This document shows, piece by piece, positions 1 to 8,426 of a stretch of 64,000 nucleotides of DNA. Position 1 is the first letter of the stretch, and each line of letters opens with the position of its first letter. The notes beneath the pieces are model-generated. The model was not told where the DNA came from. It saw only the letters and a list, made by a program, of their open reading frames with translations, and did not search any database. The translations under genes were made by a program, and so were the position numbers. The stretch is from Oceanobacillus timonensis (GTDB lineage: Bacteria > Bacillota > Bacilli > Bacillales > Amphibacillaceae), in assembly GCF_900166635.1 (NCBI RefSeq), contig NZ_LT800497.1, forward strand, positions 1,030,303 through 1,094,302. Direction: 5' to 3'.

Positions 1-3000
1 CAGGAATACGCACGACAGGTTAAGGAAGGTCAAACAACAGAAGTTGGAAAGCAAGAGCAGCCTGAAATGAAGCAAGAAGAAGGTGCTTTCAAAGAAATGT
101 ATCAGACTGCAGAAGTGAAGCAGGAAGCAGCAAAACAGAAGAAAGAGAAGCCGGTACGGGAACCAAAGACGGCGGAGCAAGTTCGGGAAAGAAATATTAC
201 TTGGCTGCTTATTTTAGGTGTTTCTTTTCTGTTGATCAGCGGTCTTGTGGTGGCAACCAGTTCCTGGGATCAGATGGGTGCGTTATTGAAGGTTGCAACA
301 TTGCTTGGCGTTGCGGTTTTCTTTTTAGCGTTGAGCGGTTTATCTTCCCGTTTTCTTAAAATCGAAAAGACGGCATTTGCGTTTTTGACACTGGGCAGTT
401 TATTGTTGCCGATTGCGATTATCGGTATCGGATTTTTCGGTTTGTTTGGCGATTATCTAACGTTAACCGGAGAGGGGCGTTATTGGCTGGGAATACTATG
501 TACCCTGGTTCCGCTCCCGTTATATGCCTGGAATGCTTATAAGACAAAAGCAAAATTATTTGTATGGATTTTTTATTTTTTCTTATCTTTTTTTATCGGC
601 TTTTTCCTGGCAGCATTGCAAATACCGATAGATATGTTCTTTTTCCTGATGATGCTGTATAACGGTGTTTTGTTAGTGGTGTATCATCGTTTTCAGAAGA
701 AGGAGCAGAAGGTGCTTCGTGTCTTTTTACCTGAATTGCCTGCTTATGCACAGTTGAATCTGATTGTTTCCACATTATTGATGCTGTTTGTTTATAATCA
801 GGCGGTTTTTTACAGTTTTAATGTGCTTTTAACGGCTTTTCTATATATGGCCATGGTGTTTGTTTATCAGACAAAAGGGTATCAGTTCGTGTTTGTCGCT
901 CTATTTGCTTATGGCATTTATCAGCTGACAGAGAATTCCGTGTTGTATACAGCAGATTCCTTTATTTATGCATTAATGGGTGCGGCCTATTTAGGATTTG
1001 CTTATGTCATGCGGAAAGATTATTTTGCACGTAACGTTTTCTACTACACGAGCGGGATTATTTCAGGCTTTGCTTTTTTATATATCAGCTTTCAAGGTCT
1101 GGTTATCCGGGCAGATGGAGATTCCTGGTATATGCTGCTTGCGTACATCGTTATTGCAGGAACATATGTCTATTTAGCAGAGGTGACGAAGCGGGGCGTG
1201 TTCCGTTGGATAGCTCCTGCGTTCTTTATTGCTGTCGGTATCCAGTTTTGGTCGTTAATCATCCAACCGTTTTTCCCGGAAAGTATCCTTAACTTTATGT
1301 TTTTCTATATGGTTGTATTATTTCTGACAATTGGCTTTCAACATCGTATCCCGTATCTGCAATCGGTGCAGAAAAGTATGTATGTCTGGTCGATGCCGGT
1401 GATTGGAATAACGATTTTGCTGAAGCTCTTATTGCTTGAGTTTATCGGTATTGCTATCATGTTTGCTATTCTTGGTGCGGTTGCATTATACATGACTGTT
1501 ATATCGAAAAAGCAGTTGGAGAAGCGTGTGGCTGCCTGGGCAGTACCAATAAATTGGCTGTTGGCCATGTATATTCTTTACTTTGAATTTGCGGGAAGGT
1601 CCTATGTTTACCGGAATCAGCTGGATATCCCGTTTCAGCTGGCTGCAGCAGGGCTGATTCTGCTCGGTGTCAGCCTTATCTGGAAGCAGAGAAAGCAGAC
1701 AGAACTGACACGTACAACTTTTTATACAGGACAGGGAAGCTATCTGTTAGCCATGCTGTTATTGTTTGCAGATTTTACGGGGGATGAAATGTTTATAAGG
1801 CCAATGCTGTTATTTATCGGAATCGGGGTAACGTACTGGCTCGTCCGTTTTACGGGGCAGCCAATCCTTTGGAACCTTGTTACGACAGTAAGTTTTGGTT
1901 TTTATGTATCATTGCTGAGCCCGTTTTCAATCGATACAGTTGCAAGTTTTATCTGGTTTATGCTGGGCCTGCCTATTCTATTTTTGGTGGTGGAACGTTT
2001 TTTAGGAAAATGGGAGGCACGCTTAAAGCCTTATTTCTTTTGTTTTGCACAGGGAGTACTTTTAATTCTGGTTCTTCTCATAGCAGGAGATAGTGTAGCC
2101 CAGCCGCTCCTTCACCCGGCAGTCTGGCTTGTTCCGCTTCTTATTTATGCTTATACAGCATGGATAAAGGAAAAGGAGTGGCAGATAAAAGCAGCTCTAT
2201 ACGCCGGGCTTATGATGCTGGTGGGAGCGGTGGTTTCTTTCATATCGCATTATGAACTACTGGCAGATCTCTCCTTTGTCTATGCGTGGCTAATTGCCGG
2301 ACTCGTGATGGTGGCTATTTGGTCAGTGGCGCCAGCAGTATGGAAACACCGTATCGACTGGTTTTTGATTCCATATTTAAACCTGGTTCTGGCGATGGGC
2401 TTGTTTCTGGCGGTTGTACAGGAATTTTGGCAGCTCATCAGCTTTGTTGGACTTATTATCTTGATTTTATATTTTCTGCATAAGCGGAAAGGTACGTTAT
2501 TTCTTGTTGTTCCTTTATTCTTCTCCGTCTATTTATGGCAAATGCAAGGAGTATTTGAGGGCGCAGTTGATTTATGGCTGATGTATAACGTTGGATTTGG
2601 CGTTTTAGCAGCTGCCGGAAGCTATTTATTTACAAAATTGTATGTGGCACATGAGGGAAGACTACAAGCGATTGATTGGTATTCTCTAATGGCAATTGCC
2701 TATCTGATTTCTGCATTGCAGTGGGCAGGAGAGCTGGATAATATTTGGCTGACTGTAATGCCGCTTATCTTGTTCGCTTCCTGGTTTTTCTTGCAGATGA
2801 ATCGTATTGACCACAGTATGCTGCGGAACGTATGTATTACGATTGGCGGCGTGGCCTGGTTAGCACCTTATTACCTGGTGCTTGGTCATTATAGCGATGC
2901 GGTTCCAGAAGTCATTTATGGAGAACTGCAAGCCTTGCCGATCCTTGCTTTGGCGATTTTGCTGTCTAAGAAAACATGGCATGATTATGGAGCGCTTATG

Positions 3001-3363
3001 CGGCATATTCAGACTGTGCTGCTGATTGTGGTTACGGTATATTTAATTGCCGATGCTATACAAAGCGGGACGATTCTGGATGCATTGATTATCGGGGTTC
3101 TATCCATTGTGTCCTTACTTGCAGGGATGCATTATCAATTAAAATCGTACTTCTTCGTCGGAATTGGTACATTGTTATTTAATGTGATTTATCAGACACG
3201 GCCATATTGGGGCAATCTTCCATGGTGGGCGTATCTGCTTATTGCCGGTATATTGTTTATCGGTATAGCCAGTTACAATGAATGGAAAAAGCAGCGTGAA
3301 GGAGAAGGGAAGCTTGAGAAGATGCTGAAACAAATGATTGCCCGATTTAAAGAATGGAATTGA
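1..3363 (+). CDS. Very large polytopic membrane protein, 5' end outside the window
   Basis: The reading frame is open from base 1 without a stop, so the Met codon at 67 is probably internal and the gene begins upstream. Counted from that Met the visible part is 1098 residues. The first ~45 residues are Lys/Glu/Gln rich and soluble; from about residue 46 on, the protein is an almost unbroken series of hydrophobic segments separated by short charged loops (well over 20 possible membrane helices), ending in a basic tail. This architecture recalls the large predicted membrane proteins of the DUF2157/DUF2339 type, but I see no diagnostic motif and assign no function. No neighbour hints at a role. 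The stop is followed directly by a gene remnant and a terminator. Confidence 0.8.
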   Translation, partial: QEYARQVKEGQTTEVGKQEQPEMKQEEGAFKEMYQTAEVKQEAAKQKKEKPVREPKTAEQVRERNITWLLILGVSFLLISGLVVATSSWDQMGALLKVATLLGVAVFFLALSGLSSRFLKIEKTAFAFLTLGSLLLPIAIIGIGFFGLFGDYLTLTGEGRYWLGILCTLVPLPLYAWNAYKTKAKLFVWIFYFFLSFFIGFFLAALQIPIDMFFFLMMLYNGVLLVVYHRFQKKEQKVLRVFLPELPAYAQLNLIVSTLLMLFVYNQAVFYSFNVLLTAFLYMAMVFVYQTKGYQFVFVALFAYGIYQLTENSVLYTADSFIYALMGAAYLGFAYVMRKDYFARNVFYYTSGIISGFAFLYISFQGLVIRADGDSWYMLLAYIVIAGTYVYLAEVTKRGVFRWIAPAFFIAVGIQFWSLIIQPFFPESILNFMFFYMVVLFLTIGFQHRIPYLQSVQKSMYVWSMPVIGITILLKLLLLEFIGIAIMFAILGAVALYMTVISKKQLEKRVAAWAVPINWLLAMYILYFEFAGRSYVYRNQLDIPFQLAAAGLILLGVSLIWKQRKQTELTRTTFYTGQGSYLLAMLLLFADFTGDEMFIRPMLLFIGIGVTYWLVRFTGQPILWNLVTTVSFGFYVSLLSPFSIDTVASFIWFMLGLPILFLVVERFLGKWEARLKPYFFCFAQGVLLILVLLIAGDSVAQPLLHPAVWLVPLLIYAYTAWIKEKEWQIKAALYAGLMMLVGAVVSFISHYELLADLSFVYAWLIAGLVMVAIWSVAPAVWKHRIDWFLIPYLNLVLAMGLFLAVVQEFWQLISFVGLIILILYFLHKRKGTLFLVVPLFFSVYLWQMQGVFEGAVDLWLMYNVGFGVLAAAGSYLFTKLYVAHEGRLQAIDWYSLMAIAYLISALQWAGELDNIWLTVMPLILFASWFFLQMNRIDHSMLRNVCITIGGVAWLAPYYLVLGHYSDAVPEVIYGELQALPILALAILLSKKTWHDYGALMRHIQTVLLIVVTVYLIADAIQSGTILDALIIGVLSIVSLLAGMHYQLKSYFFVGIGTLLFNVIYQTRPYWGNLPWWAYLLIAGILFIGIASYNEWKKQREGEGKLEKMLKQMIARFKEWN

Positions 3364-3364
3364 A

Positions 3365-3427
3365 TCTGGAGAAGGCTTCTATAAATATCCGAATCCGTCC
3401 TATGAAGACCCTGATTTTTTGAAATAA
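3365..3427 (+). pseudogene. C-terminal remnant of a 3-hydroxyacyl-CoA dehydrogenase
   Basis: Immediately after the stop of the membrane protein, one frame reads SGEGFYKYPNPSYEDPDFLK (written as S-G-E-G-F-Y then KYPNPSYEDPDFLK) and a TAA at 3425-3427. This closely resembles the last residues of short 3-hydroxyacyl-CoA dehydrogenases of Firmicutes, which end in a G-K/E-G-F-Y-x-Y-P-N-P-x-Y-x-x-P-D-F-L-K pattern. No start codon, ribosome site or upstream domain belongs to it. I infer that the rest of the gene was lost when the membrane-protein gene came to lie here; the terminator just downstream probably once served it. The match is from memory of the family, not from a search. Confidence 0.55.
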
Positions 3428-3440
3428 ATAATGGATGATT

Positions 3441-3474
3441 AGAAAAAGCTGCCCGCACTAGGGACAGCTTTTTC
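3441..3474. terminator. Bidirectional intrinsic terminator
   Basis: Inverted repeat AGAAAAAGCTG / CAGCTTTTTCT around a short GC-rich centre, with A-run and T-run on the two sides. It sits between convergent genes and touches the stop codon of the minus-strand gene. Confidence 0.85.
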
Positions 3475-4199
3475 TAATGGTTGTTATATTGCTGATATGC
3501 TTGCTCCAGCTGCTGATAATGATCTGCTGTTTTATCACTTTGCTCCGTATTCATTATGACAAAACTGTCCTGTGTATGTATCACAATAAATGGAGCCTCA
3601 TTCGAACGCAGAAACAGCTTTCCAGTTCCCCATTCTTCTATACGATAATTCCCGATGCGTTTTCCGAACAGGGAAATGCCGTTTGTGCGTACCATCATTT
3701 CAGGAAGCTCATCTTGGAGTGAGATATGTTCTATATCAGAAAACGGCCATGTTTCTCCATACAAACCGGTTATCTCAAAGGAGTTTTCGTTTATTTCCAA
3801 TGTATTTGGTACAAAAGGAATAGCAAATATAGCAATGGTTAACATCAGGGAGAGCAATAGTATTGTTTTATTTATCTTCCGAGATTTCTTTTTCACTTTT
3901 TTCGACATCCAAAAAGATTCTACAAATAAAACGATAAGCATGACAACGTATGAACCTTCCATTGCATAAGGAACATGCAAAAGTTGGAGTAGAACTCCGA
4001 TGGTTAAAATAATGGCAATATGCAACATCATCTTACCAACAGCATGCGGATATCCTGCTTTGATCATCTTCCGCTGTTCTTCAGGTGTACTTGAATGAAA
4101 CCCGCTGATAATATAATAGTTTTTTCGTATTAAAATAAGGTAACTGAACAAGAAAAATAGGAGAATTAAAAAGGTTTGAATAACGTAGATATATTCCAT
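3474..4199 (-). CDS. DUF3784-like membrane protein with C-terminal PH-like domain
   Basis: I chose the Met at 4199 because GGAGGGAG lies 6 bases before it; the longer frame to 4316 has no ribosome site. The 241-residue product starts with a membrane helix (about 2-22), then a segment YYIISGFHS...PEEQRKMIKAGYPHAVGKMM followed by two to three more helices, the pattern of the DUF3784 family. After the last helix (about residue 125) comes a soluble region rich in beta-strand patterns (FEITGLYGETWPFSDIEHI ... FIVIHTQDSFVIMN), resembling bacterial PH-like domains. Such proteins are thought to be membrane anchored, but their role is unknown. It is a single gene, convergent with the upstream one. Confidence 0.7.
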   Translation of the reverse strand: MEYIYVIQTFLILLFFLFSYLILIRKNYYIISGFHSSTPEEQRKMIKAGYPHAVGKMMLHIAIILTIGVLLQLLHVPYAMEGSYVVMLIVLFVESFWMSKKVKKKSRKINKTILLLSLMLTIAIFAIPFVPNTLEINENSFEITGLYGETWPFSDIEHISLQDELPEMMVRTNGISLFGKRIGNYRIEEWGTGKLFLRSNEAPFIVIHTQDSFVIMNTEQSDKTADHYQQLEQAYQQYNNH

Positions 4200-4396
4200 T
4201 CGTTTGCTCCCTCCATATTCTGTCTGTACTATAAATACGGGCGGGGTGTGAGAAAGTTTCAATGTAAATGGAAAAATACATTTTTTGGGTAAACAGAACT
4301 GGTTTATTGCAAACACTTGCTTTCTCTGCTGGTTAGGATTAAATTATACTTATTCTATGGATAGCAATGATATACGGATAAAGGTCTGGTGGTTCA

Positions 4397-4768
4397 ATGA
4401 ATTATCTATTTGTGATGGTCGGGGCTTTTTTTGGAGCAATGGCCCGCTATGAAATCAGCCGATGGTTTGGTGATCTGACATTTCCGATGGCGACGATGAC
4501 GGTTAATATAATCGGTTGTTTTTTATTAAGTTTTTTACTAACACTTGTTTCGCATTCAAGGCATGACCGTCAAGTGTGGGCATGGACGTTTGGCACAGGA
4601 TTTCTTGGTGCATTTACAACGTTTTCTACCTTTGCTTTAGACGTTATGCTATTAACATTGCCAATGGCTCTGCTTTATATTGGAACAAGCTTGATTGTGG
4701 GCATTATTTTTGCAGGGGCTGGTGTTTGGACTGCACATTTCATCTATTCGCAAGTCAGGAAAGTATAA
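4397..4768 (+). CDS. crcB: Fluoride ion channel subunit CrcB (first copy)
   Basis: A 123-residue, four-helix membrane protein. It carries the CrcB/Fluc hallmarks: a G-A-x-x-R-Y/W-E start (GAFFGAMARYEIS, about residues 8-20), TMTVNIIGCFLLSF with the conserved Asn (about 35-48) and GTGFLGAFTTFSTFALD (about 58-74) with the Phe-box and TTFST element. Fluc proteins form dimeric fluoride-selective channels that expel F-. Firmicutes often carry two adjacent crcB genes whose products make a heterodimer, as here. The ribosome site is weak (GGTGG close to the ATG). The second copy follows after 24 bases. Confidence 0.93.
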   Translation: MNYLFVMVGAFFGAMARYEISRWFGDLTFPMATMTVNIIGCFLLSFLLTLVSHSRHDRQVWAWTFGTGFLGAFTTFSTFALDVMLLTLPMALLYIGTSLIVGIIFAGAGVWTAHFIYSQVRKV

Positions 4769-4792
4769 CAAACAGAAGGAGGCGTCATTGCT

Positions 4793-5155
4793 ATGTTTTT
4801 GGTAGGTGCAGGCGGTGCTGTTGGTGCATTATTACGTTATATCATCAGTGAATATATGAAACCGTTCAAGGCAGAAAAAGGTATTATTTTTCCTGTTGCA
4901 ACATGGATGATTAATGTATCCGGCTCTCTTCTGTTGGGAATGCTATATGGGTTTGATTTACCTTTAGAACTTTGGCTGCTGTTAGGGGTCGGTTTTTGCG
5001 GTGGTTACACCACGTTCTCCACTTTTGGGAAGGAAGTGATTGATTTGCTGCTGGATAAGCAGTGGGTGCAGGCTTTTTGGTATGTTGCGACATCTGTTTT
5101 GTTAAGTATTGCAGCAGCTTGGGCGGGAATACATATTGTTTTCGTTTTTTCTTAG
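4793..5155 (+). CDS. crcB: Fluoride ion channel subunit CrcB (second copy)
   Basis: A 120-residue homologue of the preceding protein, with GAGGAVGALLRYIIS at the N-terminus, ATWMINVSGSLLLG (conserved Asn) and GVGFCGGYTTFSTFGKE. Four membrane helices. AGAAGGAGGC lies before the ATG at a good distance, so this copy should be translated well. Together with the first copy it probably forms a hetero-oligomeric fluoride exporter. I looked for a fluoride riboswitch ahead of the pair and did not recognise one. Confidence 0.93.
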   Translation: MFLVGAGGAVGALLRYIISEYMKPFKAEKGIIFPVATWMINVSGSLLLGMLYGFDLPLELWLLLGVGFCGGYTTFSTFGKEVIDLLLDKQWVQAFWYVATSVLLSIAAAWAGIHIVFVFS

Positions 5156-5240
5156 AATGCATTTACTTCCAAAGCCAACAAGGTTCTTCATGGCAGGACG
5201 GAAAATGATGATGGTATACAGACAAGTAAAAAATCCCTAT

Positions 5241-5285
5241 AAAAAAAGCAGTTACCTCCACTTACGGAGATAACTGCTTTTTTCA
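5241..5285. terminator. Bidirectional terminator between crcB and tcyP
   Basis: Stem AAAAAAGCAGTTA-CTCC / GGAG-TAACTGCTTTTTT with a 6-base loop, T-runs in both directions, between convergent genes. Confidence 0.92.
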
Positions 5286-5292
5286 TGAAAGG

Positions 5293-6687
5293 TTAAATAC
5301 CATTGCTTTCAACAACAGCATCTTTTTTATTAAAGGTGTCTTCATCCAAGTTACCCAGCACTTTAGAAGTGACGGTACCGGAAACCATGCTGCCGTTGAC
5401 ATTGACAGCGGTACGGCCCATATCAATCAGAGGTTCGACAGTAATCAGCAAGCCGGCTAAAGCAATCGGCAGTCCCATAGAGGACAGCACAATAATTGCT
5501 GCGAATGTTGCACCGCCGCCAACTCCGGCAACCCCGAATGAACTGATAGCTGTAATCAGTACAAGCTGTATAATAAAGTCAAGCGACGTTGGATCAATAC
5601 CGACAGTTGGTGCAATCATGACACCAAGCATCGCTGGATAAATACCAGCACAAGCATTTTGCCCCATGGTTGCCCCAAAGGAGGCGGACATGTTCGCAGC
5701 TCCGTCATCGACACCAAGTGCATTTTTCTGTGCAGTGACGTTTAAAGGAATCGCACCAGCACTGGAACGTGATGTAAAGGCGAAACCAAGAACCGGAAAT
5801 ACTTTTTTCATAAAGGTAACTGGATTTAATTTGAATCCGCTGATAATCAGCATATGGATCAGCACCATTACAATCATGGCTGTATAGGATGCAATCACAA
5901 ATTTACCGAGCTGTACTATTCCGGCAAAGTTTGTGGTCGCAACCATATTCGTCATCAATGCGAGTACCCCGAATGGTGTTAAGCGTAAAATAAGGGTAAC
6001 AAGCCGCATCACAATGGCAAATACAGCATTAACCATTTTTGTGAAGCGTTCTGCCTGCTCTGGCTGTTTCCTGCTCACTCCGAGAGTGGCTATTCCGACC
6101 AGAACAGAGAAAATAACTACCGCAATAACGGATGTGGAGCGTTCCCCTGTCATATCTAGGAAGATATTATTCGGGATAAAGTTAATAATCCGCTGTGGTG
6201 TTGTTTCCTCTGTCATCGAGTCCAAGCTTTCTTCCATGGAAGCACCTTGTTCTGTTTCTTCCTGACCAGCTTCAATTTGTTCCGCATTCAAATCAAAGAC
6301 GAGAGAAGTTACCACACCAAGTGTTGCCGCTACAAGGGTGGTGGAGATAAGTATACCAATCACCAAGCTGGCCAATTTCCCAAGCTGTTTCGTTTCATTC
6401 AGATTAATAATGGCACGAATAATGGAAACCATCACGAGCGGAACCACAATCAGCATTAAGAAGCGGATATATCCGCTGCCGACAATATCATACCAGTCCA
6501 GTGTTCCTGTAAGAATATCTGAACCTTCTCCATAGCTAACGTGGAAAATAGCTCCTAATACAATACCGAGTCCCATCCCGGTAAAAACGCGTTTCGCAAA
6601 GGAAACATGTTTTTTCTGCATATAAATCAATAAACCGATTAATGCAAGTAAGATGGCAACATTTAATACAATAAACCAATTATCCAT
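5293..6687 (-). CDS. tcyP: L-cystine symporter TcyP (SDF/DAACS family)
   Basis: 464 residues, the same length as Bacillus TcyP (YhcL), and similar to it by recognition throughout. It begins with a helix followed by MQKKHVSFAKRVFTGMGLG, and shows the SDF-family core: PQRIINFIPNNIFLDMTG, the serine-rich hairpin SRSSAGAIPLN, and GVAGVGGGATFAAIIVLSSMGLP plus EPLIDMGRTAVNVNG, which line the substrate and Na+/H+ sites. The acidic insertion EAGQEETEQGASMEESLDSM (about 138-157) is loop-like. It imports cystine as a sulfur source. GAAGGAGGATA precedes the start. The gene is monocistronic with its own promoter and a structured leader. Confidence 0.92.
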   Translation of the reverse strand: MDNWFIVLNVAILLALIGLLIYMQKKHVSFAKRVFTGMGLGIVLGAIFHVSYGEGSDILTGTLDWYDIVGSGYIRFLMLIVVPLVMVSIIRAIINLNETKQLGKLASLVIGILISTTLVAATLGVVTSLVFDLNAEQIEAGQEETEQGASMEESLDSMTEETTPQRIINFIPNNIFLDMTGERSTSVIAVVIFSVLVGIATLGVSRKQPEQAERFTKMVNAVFAIVMRLVTLILRLTPFGVLALMTNMVATTNFAGIVQLGKFVIASYTAMIVMVLIHMLIISGFKLNPVTFMKKVFPVLGFAFTSRSSAGAIPLNVTAQKNALGVDDGAANMSASFGATMGQNACAGIYPAMLGVMIAPTVGIDPTSLDFIIQLVLITAISSFGVAGVGGGATFAAIIVLSSMGLPIALAGLLITVEPLIDMGRTAVNVNGSMVSGTVTSKVLGNLDEDTFNKKDAVVESNGI

Positions 6688-6818
6688 TGGGCAATATCCT
6701 CCTTCAATAAATATTTCTAAAAGTGCATGTTCAAAAAGGCACGTTCACTAAACCGTTGACGGCTTATGATTTCAGGAACTTTTGAACATCGTCTAATAAA
6801 TCCAACAAAAATAGTACG
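6688..6818 (-). promoter_or_regulatory. Structured 5' leader of tcyP with long inverted repeat
   Basis: The transcript leader predicted from the promoter at 6825-6853 is about 130 nt. It contains TGTTCAAAAG and CTTTTTGAACA (6728-6790 on the plus strand) as outer arms, with an inner CCGT-CA-ACGG hairpin. No T-run follows, so it is not a plain terminator. It could be a regulatory leader or a dispersed repeat. No known riboswitch motif (S-box, T-box) was recognised. Confidence 0.45.
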
Positions 6819-6824
6819 GATTAA

Positions 6825-6853
6825 ACTATACAATGATTCTTTTTTGATTTCAA
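6825..6853 (-). promoter_or_regulatory. SigA promoter of tcyP
   Basis: On the minus strand: TTGAAA (6848-6853), 17-base spacer, TATAGT (6825-6830). Good match to the vegetative consensus. Confidence 0.65.
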
Positions 6854-6990
6854 GAAAGCTGCTTTGAACATTCTCATGAAAAACTTCTACCTGATGCATA
6901 TCCGGAAAATGCAGTATATCGATGTATGCATTCTATTTCCTTCCTCTTATTATGTGCTATCTTTGCAAGAACATGATGAATTTGGCATCA

Positions 6991-7058
6991 AAAAAAGCGA
7001 AGAGGTTCTGACAGGCCTCCTGTCTAAAAAAGGCCTGTCATTGTAAACCTCTTCGCTT
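6991..7058 (-). terminator. Nested-hairpin terminator after menC-like gene
   Basis: Outer arms AGCGAAGAGGTT / AACCTCTTCGCT enclose a second hairpin ACAGGC / GCCTGT. On the minus strand the outer stem is followed by a run of T. The 6854-6990 stretch beside it shows nothing else recognisable. Confidence 0.8.
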
Positions 7059-7076
7059 CTGTGAAAAACATATTAC

Positions 7077-8186
7077 TTATTGTGTAAATGATTTTTTCTG
7101 AACGGTATATTTCGCTAATTTCTCCCGGTTAACTTCATAGCCGATTCCCGGAGATGCAGGGACCTGCACGATTCCGTCTTTCACGTGTACTTCCGGATCG
7201 ATAATATCTTCTTCCCAATAGCGAGAAGAAGCGGCGGTGTCTCCAGGTAAGGTAAATGCAGAAAGCGAGGTAATCGCGATATTATGGGCACGGCCTACAC
7301 CTGATTCAAGCATGCCACCGCACCACATCGGAATATTCGCTTCTTTACATAGTTCATGGATTCGTTTCATGGTTGTAATTCCGCCGACACGGCCGACCTT
7401 CATGTTAATAATTTTGCCGCTGCCGATTTGAATCGCTTGTCTGGCATCTTCATAGGAATGAATGCTCTCGTCCAGACAAATCGGTGTTTTAATGTGTTTT
7501 TGCAGCTCTGCGTGATCAATTAAGTCACCAGCTGTTAAAGGCTGTTCAATCATCATGAGATGATATGGGTCCAGTTTTTTTAGCGTCTCCATATCATCCA
7601 GTGTATAAGCGGAGTTCGCATCAACCATCAATGGAATATCAGGGAAATGTTCGCGGATTTCCTTAACAACCTCTACATCTTTTCCTGGCTTTATTTTAAT
7701 TTTAATCCGTTTATATCTTTCTTCGGTTTTCTCTTTAATGTTGTGAAGCAGGTCCTCCATATCATCTTCAATTCCGAGACTGACACCAACCTCAATCTCC
7801 GTTCTGCATCCGCCGATTGCTTCTGCCAGGGAGATGCTTTGCTGTTTTGCATAAATATCCCAGGCAGCAGCATCGATGGCTGCTTTGGCTAAATTATTAC
7901 GCTTAAATGGCGCAAATAAATCTGTCAGCTCGTCTGGATGTGCAATCTCCCGGCCGAGTGTAAGAGGGATTAAATATTCCTCCAGCATCACCCAGGCAGC
8001 TTTTGTAAATTCTTCAATATAAAGAGGAGACTCAGAAGTAACACATTCTCCCCAGCCAATCGTTCCATCCTCATCTTTTGCTTCTAAAATAATGAATTCA
8101 CGATCTTGTTCTGTCCCAAAGCTTGTTGTAAATGGGTTTTTCATACGCATGTTTAAACGATGCATCGTTATCTCTGTAATTTTCAT
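7077..8186 (-). CDS. menC: Enolase-superfamily o-succinylbenzoate synthase / N-acylamino acid racemase
   Basis: 369 residues, full length for the MenC/NSAAR subgroup of the enolase superfamily. N-terminal capping domain (about 1-125), then the (beta/alpha)7-beta barrel. The catalytic set is visible: K162-I-K164 (RIKIKIKPG), metal ligands D189, E214 and D239 (MVDANS, IEQPL, CLDESI), and K263 in NMKVGRVGG. Members either make o-succinylbenzoate for menaquinone or racemise N-succinylamino acids, and some do both. No men genes and no peptidase are adjacent, so the context does not separate the two. AAAGGAG precedes the start. menC is used here as the family symbol. Confidence 0.8.
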   Translation of the reverse strand: MKITEITMHRLNMRMKNPFTTSFGTEQDREFIILEAKDEDGTIGWGECVTSESPLYIEEFTKAAWVMLEEYLIPLTLGREIAHPDELTDLFAPFKRNNLAKAAIDAAAWDIYAKQQSISLAEAIGGCRTEIEVGVSLGIEDDMEDLLHNIKEKTEERYKRIKIKIKPGKDVEVVKEIREHFPDIPLMVDANSAYTLDDMETLKKLDPYHLMMIEQPLTAGDLIDHAELQKHIKTPICLDESIHSYEDARQAIQIGSGKIINMKVGRVGGITTMKRIHELCKEANIPMWCGGMLESGVGRAHNIAITSLSAFTLPGDTAASSRYWEEDIIDPEVHVKDGIVQVPASPGIGYEVNREKLAKYTVQKKSFTQ

Positions 8187-8374
8187 GAAAGAGAGCTCCT
8201 TTTACTGTGATTTGCCGCTTGCATCATGATATAAGTTGAAGATATCCGTTTGATGCATGAATTTTTATTCATTATATGTCATTATAAAGCAGATGAATAC
8301 ACAATGGCAATATTGGTTGTCGAAAAGTCGGGATTACATCAGTTCTCCCCTGGAACGCTGGGAAGGGGTTAAAG

Positions 8375-8411
8375 AAAGACCAAAGACTATTTCCGACAGT
8401 CTTTGGTCTTT
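8375..8411 (-). terminator. Terminator of ppk
   Basis: Perfect 14-bp stem AAAGACCAAAGACT / AGTCTTTGGTCTTT with a 9-base loop just downstream of the ppk stop. Confidence 0.85.
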
Positions 8412-8426
8412 ACCATGTCCTTTACT

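Noticed and set aside
4317..4396. Fluoride riboswitch before crcB
   Set aside because: The conserved GGNGATGG...CTGATG elements were not found in the short leader.
6717..6899. 60-codon minus-strand frame ahead of tcyP
   Set aside because: It spans the tcyP promoter and the leader hairpin, and lacks a ribosome site.
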